Source: Oscillospiraceae bacterium
GTDB taxonomy: Bacteria > Bacillota > Clostridia > Oscillospirales > Ruminococcaceae
Length of the DNA: 64,000 bases
NCBI GenBank assembly: GCA_902766785.1
Contig: CACXEO010000090.1
Span: forward strand, 41,255 to 105,254
Reading direction: 5' to 3'
Shown: one piece after another, positions 34,135 through 43,732 of the stretch
Layout of the letters: each line of letters starts with the position of its first letter
How positions within the stretch are numbered: the stretch's first letter is position 1
Translations under genes and position numbers: made by a program
The notes under the pieces: model-generated
Database searches by the model: none
The model's input: the letters and a program-made list of their open reading frames with translations, nothing else
What the model was told of the DNA's origin: nothing

Positions 34135-35373
34135 TCAATAATTCATAATCCTGATTTTCGAAAGAACGTTTAGGCCTTCAACCTGTGATAACGCTTGTTC
34201 CAGTTCTTTCTCCGAAACCGGTCCAAGAACAAAGCCCAGTTCGCTTGCCGGCATTCCGTTTCTGGCAAGGTACTGCACGCATCCAAAACGGTCCATCAGC
34301 GCATTTTTAACTGCCGCAGGGTCCTCAGCTTCGCACCGTAGATAAAATTTGAGCGGCATTTCTTTGTGGTCAGCCACATAATTTTCTGTTGAATCAACCC
34401 AGCTCAAAGACGCGCTTGTTGCTGGAGCTTTTACAACGTCTATTACATCGGCCACTACCGCACTTGCGGTAGGCAGTTTACCTGCGCCTTTACCATAGAA
34501 AACAACATCGCCTGTAGCATCACCGCGGACGAGAATCCCATTGAAAACATCCTCAATACTTGCAAGCTGGCTGTTTTTCTCGATTAATGCCGGCGAGACC
34601 AGTACAAAGAGGTTCCCATCCTCAAGCTGTTTGGCGCAGCCGATCAATTTGACAACGCCGCCCCAATTTTCAGCATAAGCAATATCCTCAAGAGTGACCT
34701 TGGTGATCCCCTCTGTATAGACAAACTTTGGGTAAACATGGCGCCCAAATGCAAGGGAGGCAAGAATGCAGATTTTGCGGCAGGCATCTAACCCCTCAAT
34801 ATCGGCCGCCGGGTTGCGCTCTGCATACCCCAGTTCCTGCGCCAGTTTGAGTGCCTTATCAAAGGGCATTTGATCACGGATCATCCGGGTCAGGATAAAG
34901 TTGGTCGTACCATTCAAAATACCGGCAATCTCGCTAATTTGATTGGCGGCAAGGCACATATGCATCGGGCGGATAATTGGGATGCCGCCGCCGACGCTGG
35001 CCTCAAAAAAGAAGTTGACATTATTGTCTTTCGCAACCTGTAAAAGCTCCGCACCTTTTTCTGCAACCAATTCTTTGTTGGAAGTCACAACCGACTTACC
35101 CCTGCACAATGAGGCTTTCACATAATCATACGCTGGATGCAGGCCGCCCATCACTTCAACGACGACCGAAATTTCACTGTCTTCCAGAATTTCATCAAAG
35201 CTCTTCGTAAATTTATCCGAATAAGAGAGCCCTTCAAAATCCCGCAGATCTAGAATTTTCTTGATCTCAATCTCTTCGCCCGCTTTCCCCGCAATGGAAT
35301 CATGGTTCATCTGCAGCAATTCCGCAACGCCGGAACCGACAACACCGTGCCCCAATACTGCTATTTTGGCCAT
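34135..35373 (-). CDS. hom: Homoserine dehydrogenase
   Basis: A 412-residue enzyme. The Rossmann loop LGHGVVGSGVAE is followed by ASVGGGIPIIRP and NGTTNFILTRM (active region near 150-165), with Asp/Lys in ADIEGLDACRKICILASL. A C-terminal ACT domain (about residues 340-412) suggests threonine feedback. It comes second, after the ACT protein. Confidence 0.96.
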   Translation of the reverse strand: MAKIAVLGHGVVGSGVAELLQMNHDSIAGKAGEEIEIKKILDLRDFEGLSYSDKFTKSFDEILEDSEISVVVEVMGGLHPAYDYVKASLCRGKSVVTSNKELVAEKGAELLQVAKDNNVNFFFEASVGGGIPIIRPMHMCLAANQISEIAGILNGTTNFILTRMIRDQMPFDKALKLAQELGYAERNPAADIEGLDACRKICILASLAFGRHVYPKFVYTEGITKVTLEDIAYAENWGGVVKLIGCAKQLEDGNLFVLVSPALIEKNSQLASIEDVFNGILVRGDATGDVVFYGKGAGKLPTASAVVADVIDVVKAPATSASLSWVDSTENYVADHKEMPLKFYLRCEAEDPAAVKNALMDRFGCVQYLARNGMPASELGFVLGPVSEKELEQALSQVEGLNVLSKIRIMNY

Positions 35374-35395
35374 AGCAATGATCTCCTCTTTTCAG

Positions 35396-35830
35396 TCATA
35401 TTATTTTTACATCAACAACGCCCTTGACTTGCCGCAGCATAGCCAAAAGGCCAGTACGAGCGCTTTCCCCACCCGGAAGCCGGACAGAGACCGAAACAAC
35501 GGCAACTGCATCGTTCGGAATATTCTGGTTGACAGTTAAAATGTTTGCCCCCAGCTCATAAAACCGTATCAAAACAGCGGAGAGGATGCCGGGCTCATCC
35601 TCCAACACAAAATGAAATGTCACATTTTCACTGCTTGCCCGTTCGCTGTAGCTGAACATCTTATCTTTATATTTGTAATAGGCGCCTCTAGAAATCCCAA
35701 CCATTTTGCAGGCTTCGCTCGAGGTCTTTGCCGCGCCTTTGGCAAGAAGCCCCTTAGCCTCTAAAACCTTGAGAAATACCTCAGGCAGGACTTCGGCGTC
35801 CACCACAATATAACGGTCAGATCGTTCCAA
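35396..35830 (-). CDS. ACT-domain protein (PheB/UPF0735 type)
   Basis: A 144-residue protein. Residues 1-65 are a helix-turn-helix-like region (KTSSEACKMVGISRGAYYKYKD), followed by an ACT domain starting HFVLEDEPGILSAVL. Family members often precede hom or pheA and probably sense amino acids. The start is a TTG with GGTGG upstream. It leads the ACT-hom-thrB-lysC operon and could regulate it. Confidence 0.85.
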   Translation of the reverse strand: MERSDRYIVVDAEVLPEVFLKVLEAKGLLAKGAAKTSSEACKMVGISRGAYYKYKDKMFSYSERASSENVTFHFVLEDEPGILSAVLIRFYELGANILTVNQNIPNDAVAVVSVSVRLPGGESARTGLLAMLRQVKGVVDVKII

Positions 35831-35927
35831 TTAGTCCACCACCAATATACAGATGTATTACAGTCGTATACAAGTTTATCATTAACTAACAAACGATACA
35901 AAACCTAATTTCATCTGTTTTCAGACA

Positions 35928-35957
35928 ATAATAGCTGCATTCTATTATTAAAGTAAA
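35928..35957 (-). promoter_or_regulatory. Candidate promoter of the hom operon
   Basis: TTTACT (35952-35957), an 18-nt spacer, and TATTAT (35928-35933) on the minus strand. A palindrome AATAATAG-N7-CTATTATT (35927-35949) covers the -10 and spacer. The leader of ~100 nt shows no T-box. Confidence 0.5.
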
Positions 35958-36015
35958 TTAACGCCGATTTTCTAATGATATCTTTAAAAATAGAGAACAG
36001 TTATTCATTTTATAT

Positions 36016-36064
36016 AGAAAAAAACAAAAAATACGGCTAAATCATATCCAATTGATCAAGCCGC
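36016..36064 (-). terminator. Terminator of the his operon
   Basis: On the minus strand CGGCT...AGCCG with inner ATCA/TGAT pairs and one mismatch, followed by ATTTTTTGTTTTTTT. It lies directly after hisE. Confidence 0.85.
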
Positions 36065-36078
36065 ACTTTTTACCCTTT

Positions 36079-36405
36079 TCAGCTGTTCCGGTCCACCTGG
36101 TGGAATTGCTTGAGATTTCCTATCTTCTGCCGGCGTTTCTCGAGGACTTCAGCTACCTCATCAACCGAAACACCTTTTTCCACCATCAGAACCATTGTAT
36201 GATAAACGAGGTCGCAGATTTCACCGATCAGCTCATCCTTATCCTCATTTTTAGAGGCGATGATCATCTCAGCACATTCTTCCCCGCATTTTTTCAAAAT
36301 TTTATCCAAGCCTTTTTCAAAGAGGTAACAGGTATACGAACCTTCCTCCGGGTTTTCCTTACGGTTTTCAATCACCTCATAAAGCCCTTTCATTGTTTCC
36401 ATCAT
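36079..36405 (-). CDS. hisE: Phosphoribosyl-ATP pyrophosphatase
   Basis: A 108-residue MazG-like hydrolase, histidine step 2. [12 protein letters not shown] and [18 protein letters not shown] carry the metal-binding acids. It overlaps hisI by 4 nt and is separate from it, whereas many bacteria fuse hisIE. Last gene of the operon. Confidence 0.96.
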   Translation of the reverse strand: MMETMKGLYEVIENRKENPEEGSYTCYLFEKGLDKILKKCGEECAEMIIASKNEDKDELIGEICDLVYHTMVLMVEKGVSVDEVAEVLEKRRQKIGNLKQFHQVDRNS

Positions 36406-36734
36406 TCGTTCTCCTTGTTATAGTAAATTTCGTTAAAGAAACAGGTGTAATTGCCGGTATGACAAGCAACCCCAGTCTGGTGAACTTCAACTAAAAGGGT
36501 ATCAGAATCACAGTCTCCGGTAATCCGCACCACCTTTTGCAGGTTGCCGGAAGTTGCCCCCTTGTTCCAAAGCTCCTGGCGGGAGCGGCTGTAAAACCAA
36601 GTATACCCTGTTTCCACAGTCTTTTGCAAGCTTTCTTGATTCATATAGGCAAGCATCAGCACCTTAGAATTGGTGCTTTCCACGACTATAGCGGGAATCA
36701 GCTCGCTTTTTATAAAAAATTGATCCAAATCCAC
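36402..36734 (-). CDS. hisI: Phosphoribosyl-AMP cyclohydrolase
   Basis: A 110-residue enzyme, step 3. Typical motifs are [32 protein letters not shown] and the zinc cysteines [12 protein letters not shown]. It is 12 nt after hisF. Confidence 0.96.
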   Translation of the reverse strand: MDLDQFFIKSELIPAIVVESTNSKVLMLAYMNQESLQKTVETGYTWFYSRSRQELWNKGATSGNLQKVVRITGDCDSDTLLVEVHQTGVACHTGNYTCFFNEIYYNKENE

Positions 36735-36746
36735 GTTGCATCCTCC

Positions 36747-37517
36747 TTATTGACGGGTAACCGTTCTGGCAGGGATTCCGTGCTCCAGCAGATGGCGTTT
36801 CACTTGTTCCACCGTAAGCTCACGGTAATGGAAAAGCGAGGCCGCCAGCGCAGCGTCGGCGTCTGTCTGTTCAAATACCTCTGAAAAATGCTCCAGCTTT
36901 CCGCAGCCGCCTGACGCGATCACAGGAATCCCTACCGCATCGGTTACCGCATTCAAAAGCGGCAGGTCAAACCCGTTTTTCGTTCCGTCGGCGTCCATTG
37001 AGGTGAGGAGGATTTCCCCCGCCCCAAGCGCGGCGGCCTTTTTTGCCCATTCTATCGCGTCCAGTCCGGTATCAATCCGCCCGCCGTTGATAACCACATT
37101 AAAGCCTCTTTTTTCATTTCGGCGCGCGTCAATTGCCACAACCACACACTGGCTGCCAAAAATATCAGCTGCTTCCGCAATCAATTCCGGGCGGTTGACA
37201 GCCGATGAATTGACCGAGACCTTGTCCGCACCGGCACGGAGAATTTCCCTGAAATCGTCAACCGTACGGATTCCACCGCCGACAGTCAGCGGGACAAAGA
37301 CTTTTTTAGCGGTGCGTGAAACAACATCTACAATTGTCCTGCGCTTTTCATGTGTTGCGGTAATATCCAAAAAAACAATTTCATCCGCCCCCTGGCGGTC
37401 GTACATGGCGGCGCACTCAACCGGGTCGCCTACCTCTTTGATTCCCTCAAAGTTAATCCCTTTAACCACCCGTCCATCCCGGACGTCCAGACAGGGGATA
37501 ATCCGTTTTGCAAGCAT
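36747..37517 (-). CDS. hisF: Imidazole glycerol phosphate synthase, cyclase subunit
   Basis: A 256-residue TIM barrel. The catalytic Asp residues lie in [12 protein letters not shown] (residue 11) and [12 protein letters not shown] (about 130). Partner of HisH. It is 5 nt after hisA. Confidence 0.97.
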   Translation of the reverse strand: MLAKRIIPCLDVRDGRVVKGINFEGIKEVGDPVECAAMYDRQGADEIVFLDITATHEKRRTIVDVVSRTAKKVFVPLTVGGGIRTVDDFREILRAGADKVSVNSSAVNRPELIAEAADIFGSQCVVVAIDARRNEKRGFNVVINGGRIDTGLDAIEWAKKAAALGAGEILLTSMDADGTKNGFDLPLLNAVTDAVGIPVIASGGCGKLEHFSEVFEQTDADAALAASLFHYRELTVEQVKRHLLEHGIPARTVTRQ

Positions 37518-37522
37518 TCTTA

Positions 37523-38236
37523 TTACCTCCCCGCCGCAATGGCCTCTGACAGGCGAAAAGCACCAGAATAAAGCGACTTTCCACAGATTGCGCCGTAAAG
37601 TTCAAGCTCTTTCAACGCCTTCAAATCCTCCAGCGAGCTGACGCCGCCGCTGGCAATGACATCGCAGGAAACTGCTTTATTCATCGCGTTAAGCTGTTCC
37701 AGATTGGGGCCCGACAGGGTTCCGTCTCTGGAAATATCGGTAAATACAATGGTTTTTACCCCGACCGATTCCATCTTCTTCGCAAGCTCTATGTAGTTAA
37801 CATCGCTGGTGTCCAGCCAGCCTTCACAGGCGACTTTTCCCTCTCTGGCGTCAATTCCCACCACAATCCGCTCCCCGTATTGTTTGACCGCTTCAATAAC
37901 GAGCGTTGGATTTTTTACCGCCACGGAACCCAAAATTACCCGGGAAATTCCCCTGTTCAAGTAATATTCACAGGTTTCCAGGCTGCGGATTCCACCGCCG
38001 ACCTGTATTTTAAGCGAGGTTTTGGCTGCAATTTCCTCAAAAATAGGGCCGTTGACCCGTTTGGCCTCTTTAGCACCGTTTAAATCCACCATATGCAGGA
38101 AAGCCGCGCCTTCCATTTCAAACCGCCGCGCTGTTTCAAGCGGGCTGTCCGCCACTTTGGACGCTGTGGAATAATCCCCCTTGTAAAGCCGGACGCACTG
38201 TCCGTCATAAATATCAATCGCAGGAAAAATAATCAC
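37523..38236 (-). CDS. hisA: ProFAR isomerase HisA
   Basis: A 237-residue TIM barrel. [16 protein letters not shown] (Asp8 region) and [12 protein letters not shown] (second catalytic Asp near 130) are visible. It overlaps hisH by 4 nt. Confidence 0.97.
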   Translation of the reverse strand: MIIFPAIDIYDGQCVRLYKGDYSTASKVADSPLETARRFEMEGAAFLHMVDLNGAKEAKRVNGPIFEEIAAKTSLKIQVGGGIRSLETCEYYLNRGISRVILGSVAVKNPTLVIEAVKQYGERIVVGIDAREGKVACEGWLDTSDVNYIELAKKMESVGVKTIVFTDISRDGTLSGPNLEQLNAMNKAVSCDVIASGGVSSLEDLKALKELELYGAICGKSLYSGAFRLSEAIAAGR

Positions 38237-38844
38237 TTGACAAGCCCTCCAAAATTCCGCAGGATTTCAAGCCCCACTTCCCCGCTTTTTTCAGGATGGA
38301 ACTGAGCGCCGTAAACATTTCCGCGTTCCACAAAAGCGGTTACCGGTCTGCCGTAATCACAGACAGCCGTTATAAATTCGGGATCAGTGTACGCCATATA
38401 GCTGTGGACAAAATAAACGCTGTCCCCGGTTTTCAACCCCTTCAGCAGAACGCTCGGCTTTAATATTTTCAATTGGTTCCAGCCGATATGCGGAAGTTTA
38501 TAGCTTTCTCCTTGCTGGAAACGGATCAAGTCTACCCTGCCGGGAATAAGACCCAGCCCCTTTGTTTTTGTAAATTCAACCCCTTCTTCAAAGAGCGCCT
38601 GCATTCCTAAGCAGATGCCCAGAAGTGGTTTATTTTGAACTTCTTCTCTAAGGACATCCACCAGGCCGGAGCCATTTAGCTGGTTCATTGCGTCGGAAAA
38701 AGCACCGACTCCTGGCAGAATCAACCCATCTGCACGCCTGATCTCATCAGCGTCCGCCGTAATAATATTGGGTTCTCCAAGATAATCCAATGCGTTTTTG
38801 ACGCTAAATAAGTTCCCGGCACCGTAGTCAATAATTGCAATCAA
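38233..38844 (-). CDS. hisH: Imidazole glycerol phosphate synthase, glutaminase subunit
   Basis: A 203-residue class I amidotransferase. The catalytic Cys is in LLGICLGMQALFE (near residue 80) and the His/Glu pair in GAQFHPEKSGEVG. It delivers ammonia to HisF. Confidence 0.97.
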   Translation of the reverse strand: MIAIIDYGAGNLFSVKNALDYLGEPNIITADADEIRRADGLILPGVGAFSDAMNQLNGSGLVDVLREEVQNKPLLGICLGMQALFEEGVEFTKTKGLGLIPGRVDLIRFQQGESYKLPHIGWNQLKILKPSVLLKGLKTGDSVYFVHSYMAYTDPEFITAVCDYGRPVTAFVERGNVYGAQFHPEKSGEVGLEILRNFGGLVK

Positions 38845-38883
38845 ACTTGTAATTCTCCTTATTCAGGCGATACCGCCGTTAGA

Positions 38884-39465
38884 TTAATCCAAAACGCCCT
38901 TTGTGGAAAGCAACCCGCCGCCATTGGCTGCCGCCGCCTGTTTGAGCGACTGTCCAAGAGCTTTGAAAAGGGCCTCTGTTTTGTGGTGATCGTTTGCACC
39001 ATAAGGTACCTTGGCATGGAGGGTAATACCCGAATGAAACGCAAAAGCACGGAAAAATTCCACCACCATCTGGGTATCAAAAGTCCCCATACGGTCGGAT
39101 GTGAAGGAAACATCAAAAACCAGAAAGGGCCTCCCGCTGATATCCAAACTTACAAACCCAAGCGATTCATCCATCGGGACAAAGGCGCTCCCATAGCGGT
39201 TAATTCCCTTTTTATCTCCAATACAGGCCGCAAAGACATCTCCTAAAACAATGGCCGTATCCTCAATGGTATGGTGGCAGTCCACCTCCAAATCTCCAGT
39301 AACCTTTACAATGAGGTCAAATGCGCCGTGCATGGCAAGCGCCGTCAGCATATGGTCAAAAAAACCTATTCCAGTTGAAATTTCACTTTTACCAGTACCG
39401 TCAAGGCTGAGGGAGACAAAAACATCTGTTTCCTTTGTCACCCGTTTTGCTTCGCTAACCCTCAT
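38884..39465 (-). CDS. hisB: Imidazoleglycerol-phosphate dehydratase
   Basis: A 193-residue manganese enzyme in the monofunctional form. Metal motifs are DLEVDCHHTIEDTAI near residues 60-75 and YGANDHHKTEALFK near 165. It overlaps hisC by 1 nt. The histidinol-phosphatase partner is not in the operon. Confidence 0.97.
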   Translation of the reverse strand: MRVSEAKRVTKETDVFVSLSLDGTGKSEISTGIGFFDHMLTALAMHGAFDLIVKVTGDLEVDCHHTIEDTAIVLGDVFAACIGDKKGINRYGSAFVPMDESLGFVSLDISGRPFLVFDVSFTSDRMGTFDTQMVVEFFRAFAFHSGITLHAKVPYGANDHHKTEALFKALGQSLKQAAAANGGGLLSTKGVLD

Positions 39466-40526
39466 TAGACCCCCTCCTTTAATACTCCACCCAACTCATG
39501 GACTAAGATGCAATTCTCCTCCTGGCTTCCTGCCGTAATACGGAGATAACCGTCAAAGCAACGGACCGCAACGGAACGCTGTTCGAGAGCAGCCGAGATT
39601 TCTCTAGCTTTTTCTGTTTTAATAAACACAAAATTGGTGACCGACGGATAAACTGTCCGCAAAACAGGATACCGTCCCGCCAACGCCAACAGTTCCTTTT
39701 CAAGCTCCTTCCGGCTTCCAATCAATTCATTTATCCGGGATTTCAGCAGCTCCTTTTCCCGCAGGACAACCGTGCCGATCGCCTGCGTGACGGAATTCAC
39801 ATTATACGGTGATTTCACCGCCCGGAGCGCATTGGTAATGAGCGGGTTCGCCACGGCGAATCCCAGCCGTATTCCCGCCATTCCAAAGGCTTTGGAACAG
39901 GTTTTTAAAAGAATCAGGTTATCGTACTCTTCAACTTCATCAATCAGGGACTGATCCCAGAAATCCATATAAGCTTCGTCCAGCACTACCAGGCAGTTCA
40001 CTGAACGGATCAACCGCCGCACCTCTTCCCGCTTCAAACCGAGTGAAGTGGGGTTGCAGGGGTTGGAAAAGAGAAGCATACCCGTATCCGTCTGAATTAC
40101 CCGCCGGATAACTTCATCCACATCAATGGTGAGGTCGTCCCGTTTAGGAAGGATCACCCGTTCGCACTCGGCGAGCTCGCCATAAAAGCGGTACATGGAG
40201 AAATCCTCCGCGAAGGAATAACAGGGCTCCCCTTTCAGGGAAAAAGCAGTGACGATGATGTTGATCAGTTCATCCGAGCCGTTCCCAGCCGTTAGAAATT
40301 CAGGTGAAAGCCCGTAAAAGTTGGCAAAAGCCCTGCACAATTCCGCCGCATATGGGTCGGGATACCGGTTAAAGGAAATTACCTTTACAGCTTTCCCAAC
40401 CTTTTCCAGAAGGGTTTCCGGCAGGGTGTAAAATGATTCGTTTGCATCCAGACGAACGCGGTAAGTACCGGAAAGAGGTTCATAAGGCGTAAGCCCGGCA
40501 ATTTTCCGGTTAAGGGAATAGCTCAT
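39465..40526 (-). CDS. hisC: Histidinol-phosphate aminotransferase
   Basis: A 353-residue PLP enzyme. The Schiff-base lysine is in LKTCSKAFGMAGIRLGF (about 220), with GNGSDELINII near 80 and FSNPCNPTSLG near 150. It overlaps hisD by 4 nt. Confidence 0.96.
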   Translation of the reverse strand: MSYSLNRKIAGLTPYEPLSGTYRVRLDANESFYTLPETLLEKVGKAVKVISFNRYPDPYAAELCRAFANFYGLSPEFLTAGNGSDELINIIVTAFSLKGEPCYSFAEDFSMYRFYGELAECERVILPKRDDLTIDVDEVIRRVIQTDTGMLLFSNPCNPTSLGLKREEVRRLIRSVNCLVVLDEAYMDFWDQSLIDEVEEYDNLILLKTCSKAFGMAGIRLGFAVANPLITNALRAVKSPYNVNSVTQAIGTVVLREKELLKSRINELIGSRKELEKELLALAGRYPVLRTVYPSVTNFVFIKTEKAREISAALEQRSVAVRCFDGYLRITAGSQEENCILVHELGGVLKEGV

Positions 40527-41827
40527 CTTGTCTCCCCGCTTTCCTCAAACCGAACAGTAATTGAATTGGCGTGCGCCGTCAGCCCCTCCCGGTTTGCGAT
40601 ACAGACAATATCGTCCTTTGCTTCATAAAGCGCTTCTTCCGTATAGTAGATAAAGCTGGAGCGCTTGACAAAATCCTCAACTGAAAGCGGCGAAAAGAAA
40701 CGGGCCGTTCCGCTGGTCGGCAGGACATGGTTAGGACCAGCATAATAGTCGCCGAGCGGCTCCGGGGCATATTTACCAAGGAAAACTGAACCGGCATTAT
40801 CCAGCCGCCCAATATAGGAAAGCGGATTTTCCGCCATGACCTCCAGGTGTTCCGGAGCAATCCGGTTCGCCAGCTCTACTGCCTCGTCCATACCTCCGCA
40901 AATCATGATGACGCCGTAATTAGTAAGCGATTCCTCAATGATTTCCTTGCGGGAAAGCACAGCAAGCTGACGTTCAATTTCTTTCACCGTTTCAGCCGCG
41001 ACCCTCTCACTAGTCGTGAGCAGGATTGCTGAAGCGAGGCGGTCGTGCTCCGCCTGCGACATCAGGTCGGCGGCAAGGAATTTCGGGTTGGCTGTTTCAT
41101 CCGCAATGACAAGGATTTCGCTCGGTCCGGCAATCATATCAATATCAACTACGCCGTAGAGGAGTTTTTTCGCGGTGGCAACGTAAATATTGCCGGGACC
41201 GACGATCTTGTCCACCTTTGGAACCGTCTCTGTTCCATAGGCAAGGGCAGCGACTGCCTGCGCGCCGCCGAGCAGAAAGACCCGGTCTACCCCGGCAATT
41301 GCCGCCGCAACCAGAATATCCGGGTTGGCCTTTCCCTCTTTTGTCGGCGGAGTGACCATAACAATCTCCTTTACGCCTGCAATCTTTGCGGGAACGGCAT
41401 TCATCAGAACAGAGGACGGATAAGCCGCCGTGCCTCCCGGCACATAGAGTCCGACCCGCTCCAAACCCCGTACCCGCTGACCAAGGATAACCCCATTTGG
41501 GAGTGGATTGATGAATCCCTGCTGTTTCTGACGGTTGTGGAAATCAGAAATATTTTCCATTGCGTTTAAGAGGGCGCCTACAAATTCCGGATCTGCATTT
41601 GTCAATGCGTCGTTAATTTCATCCCGGGAAACCTCAAGCGCTTCCGGTGTTTTTCCGTCGAACTTTAAGGTATACGCCAAAACAGCCTCGTCGCCTTTTT
41701 CTTTAACGTCAGCAATAATCTGAGCGACCGATTCGGTAACTGTCCTGCTGACTTCACCATTGCGCTGCTCCAACTGCTTTAAAAAAACAAATTCATCTTT
41801 CCCATTGGTTTTCAGGGCAGAAATCAT
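40523..41827 (-). CDS. hisD: Histidinol dehydrogenase
   Basis: A 434-residue NAD/Zn enzyme for the last two steps. Signature AGPSEILVIADETANP (about residues 235-250), with GPGNIYVATAKKLL before it and IAPEHLEVMAENP after. It overlaps hisG by 4 nt. Confidence 0.97.
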   Translation of the reverse strand: MISALKTNGKDEFVFLKQLEQRNGEVSRTVTESVAQIIADVKEKGDEAVLAYTLKFDGKTPEALEVSRDEINDALTNADPEFVGALLNAMENISDFHNRQKQQGFINPLPNGVILGQRVRGLERVGLYVPGGTAAYPSSVLMNAVPAKIAGVKEIVMVTPPTKEGKANPDILVAAAIAGVDRVFLLGGAQAVAALAYGTETVPKVDKIVGPGNIYVATAKKLLYGVVDIDMIAGPSEILVIADETANPKFLAADLMSQAEHDRLASAILLTTSERVAAETVKEIERQLAVLSRKEIIEESLTNYGVIMICGGMDEAVELANRIAPEHLEVMAENPLSYIGRLDNAGSVFLGKYAPEPLGDYYAGPNHVLPTSGTARFFSPLSVEDFVKRSSFIYYTEEALYEAKDDIVCIANREGLTAHANSITVRFEESGETR

Positions 41828-42462
41828 TGGTCTTTCCCCACATTCTCAATTTTTTCCAGAAGTGTTTCTATTTCATTTTTCCGCAGCTTAATGCTCGCCG
41901 AATTTACAATTACCCGGGCAGAAACAGCTGCGACATCTTCAATAACTTTCAGCCCGTTTTCTTTGAGAGTCGTCCCTGTTTCCACAATATCGACAATGGC
42001 ATCAGCTAAGCCAATAAGCGGCGCAAGTTCAACCGAGCCTTCGATTTTGACAATATCAACGTCCATTCCTTTTGCTTCAAAAAAGCGCCGGGAAACATTC
42101 GGGTATTTTGTGGCAATTGTCTTGGCGCGGTAACCGGTGTAAAGGTCTTCCGCACTCTTCCCCGCCACGGCAAATTTACACTTTCCAAAGCCAAGATCGG
42201 TCAGCTCAAAAAAAGAACCGCCATATTCCATGATGGTATCCTTGCCGACAACCCCCATATCACAGACACCGTGTTCCACATAGGTAATAACATCGGCGGC
42301 TTTTGCCAAAACAACCTCAAGATTCGCGTCCGGGATCCGGAGAATAAGCTTTCTGCCTTTATGATGTAACTCCGTACAGTCATAGCCCAGCCTTTCAAAT
42401 AACGCAACCGTATCTTTTTCCAGGCGCCCTTTGGTGAGCGCAATCCGTATGGGATTCATCAA
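41824..42462 (-). CDS. hisG: ATP phosphoribosyltransferase, short form
   Basis: A 212-residue HisG without the C-terminal regulatory ACT-like domain. Such short forms need HisZ, which is encoded directly upstream with a 4-nt overlap. EVVLAKAADVITYVEHG and IVDIVETGTTLKENGL are the usual motifs. First committed step. Confidence 0.97.
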   Translation of the reverse strand: MMNPIRIALTKGRLEKDTVALFERLGYDCTELHHKGRKLILRIPDANLEVVLAKAADVITYVEHGVCDMGVVGKDTIMEYGGSFFELTDLGFGKCKFAVAGKSAEDLYTGYRAKTIATKYPNVSRRFFEAKGMDVDIVKIEGSVELAPLIGLADAIVDIVETGTTLKENGLKVIEDVAAVSARVIVNSASIKLRKNEIETLLEKIENVGKDQ

Positions 42463-43670
42463 TTTCCACCTTTCCCAAGTGCCATTCGTTCGATCGTATC
42501 TGTTACGACGGCTATTTCAGAAATTCCTTTGCTGTCTGCGTACGGTAAAGTTTCATCCAGGCTTTCAAAAACACTGTATTCAGCTTTAATACCTGCCTCT
42601 GTCTGATGCTTTAAATAGACCAGTCCGTCCATCTCGTGTCCTTCGGGTGCAAATATCAGAAGCTGCGTACCCGATGCAGCGCTTACTTGCTTGTTTTCGA
42701 GCATGGAAGCCAGAACAGCGTCCAGGTTGATCCCGAATCCGATAGCAGGATTCGGCATTTCAAATTCAGCAAAGAGGTTGTCATACCGTCCTCCGGAAAG
42801 AACCGCTTGCCCAAAGCCGGAAATATATCCCCGGAAAATAACCCCGGTATAATAGTTGATCCGGTTGACGATTCCAAGATCAACAGAAATTTTCTCCTTT
42901 AAGCCAAGCCGCTGAAGGGCATTATAAAGGCTGCGGAGGTATTCAACCGTTTCAGTAATTTCCGCATCCCGAAAAAGCGAAATCGCCTTATCGAATATCT
43001 CGTCGCCGCCGAATAAGCGGGGCAGCTGTTTGATTTGAGCCGCGTCTGTTGGAGCAAGCCGGCTGTCAACCAGGTCGTTGAGAGCGGGGTAATTCTTACT
43101 TTCAATTACCTGCCGGATTTCCTCCTTTAACTCATCGTCAATCCCCAGTTTAGCCATCAAACGGTTGAATATTGCGATATGGCCGATTTCAAGGCGATAG
43201 TTGGAAGGATTGCAGCTCTCCAAAACCTCCACAGAAGTAGAGAGCGCTTCCAAATCGGCCCTTTTGCCGGATACGCCAATGATTTCAATACCGCTCTGCA
43301 GCTCTTCATCGCTTTTTCCAGTCAAACTAGGCGTTGCGTGGTAAACCTTCTGGTTATAAAATAACCGGATCGGCAGCGGCTGATCCTTGAGCCTTGTGGA
43401 AACAAGCCGGGCGATCGGCATTGTGGAATCCGGACGGAGGGCAATCAGCCTCCCTTTCCGGTCGGAAAGCTTATACATGCTTTCCTCTGATATAACATGG
43501 TGCGTCAGGGTGAAGACGTCTAAAAATTCTATTTCCGGTGTAACCACTTCCGAAAAGCCGCGGCTGCGGAAAAGCTGTTTCATCTGTTCTTCCAACCCGC
43601 GCCTAAGGGTGCATTCCTCAAAGATCAAATCCCTGGTCCCTTCAGGGGTGATGCGGTAATTCTTTCCCAT
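42459..43670 (-). CDS. hisZ: ATP phosphoribosyltransferase regulatory subunit
   Basis: A 403-residue HisRS paralogue lacking the anticodon-binding end. It has motif-2-like RPDSTMPIARLVSTRL, motif-3-like AVLSGGRYDNLFAEF, and PAIGFGINLD. It heads the his operon and confers histidine inhibition on short HisG. The ATG at 43670 follows TTGGAGC; a TTG four codons earlier is part of the ribosome site. Confidence 0.95.
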   Translation of the reverse strand: MGKNYRITPEGTRDLIFEECTLRRGLEEQMKQLFRSRGFSEVVTPEIEFLDVFTLTHHVISEESMYKLSDRKGRLIALRPDSTMPIARLVSTRLKDQPLPIRLFYNQKVYHATPSLTGKSDEELQSGIEIIGVSGKRADLEALSTSVEVLESCNPSNYRLEIGHIAIFNRLMAKLGIDDELKEEIRQVIESKNYPALNDLVDSRLAPTDAAQIKQLPRLFGGDEIFDKAISLFRDAEITETVEYLRSLYNALQRLGLKEKISVDLGIVNRINYYTGVIFRGYISGFGQAVLSGGRYDNLFAEFEMPNPAIGFGINLDAVLASMLENKQVSAASGTQLLIFAPEGHEMDGLVYLKHQTEAGIKAEYSVFESLDETLPYADSKGISEIAVVTDTIERMALGKGGN

Positions 43671-43700
43671 AATCTGCTCCAATCACTTTAGTGTGCTAAT

Positions 43701-43729
43701 ATAATAGCATGTTAATGTATAGATGTCAA
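43701..43729 (-). promoter_or_regulatory. Promoter of the his operon
   Basis: A perfect TTGACA (43724-43729), a 17-nt spacer, and TATTAT (43701-43706). A near-palindrome TGCTAATATAATAGCA (43694-43709) covers the -10 box, a good place for a repressor. The leader is only ~25 nt, so no attenuator or T-box is possible here. Confidence 0.85.
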
Positions 43730-43732
43730 GGA

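Noticed and set aside
35831..36016. T-box or lysine/threonine riboswitch before the hom operon
   Set aside because: No T-box consensus, no specifier loop and no terminator between promoter and first gene were found.
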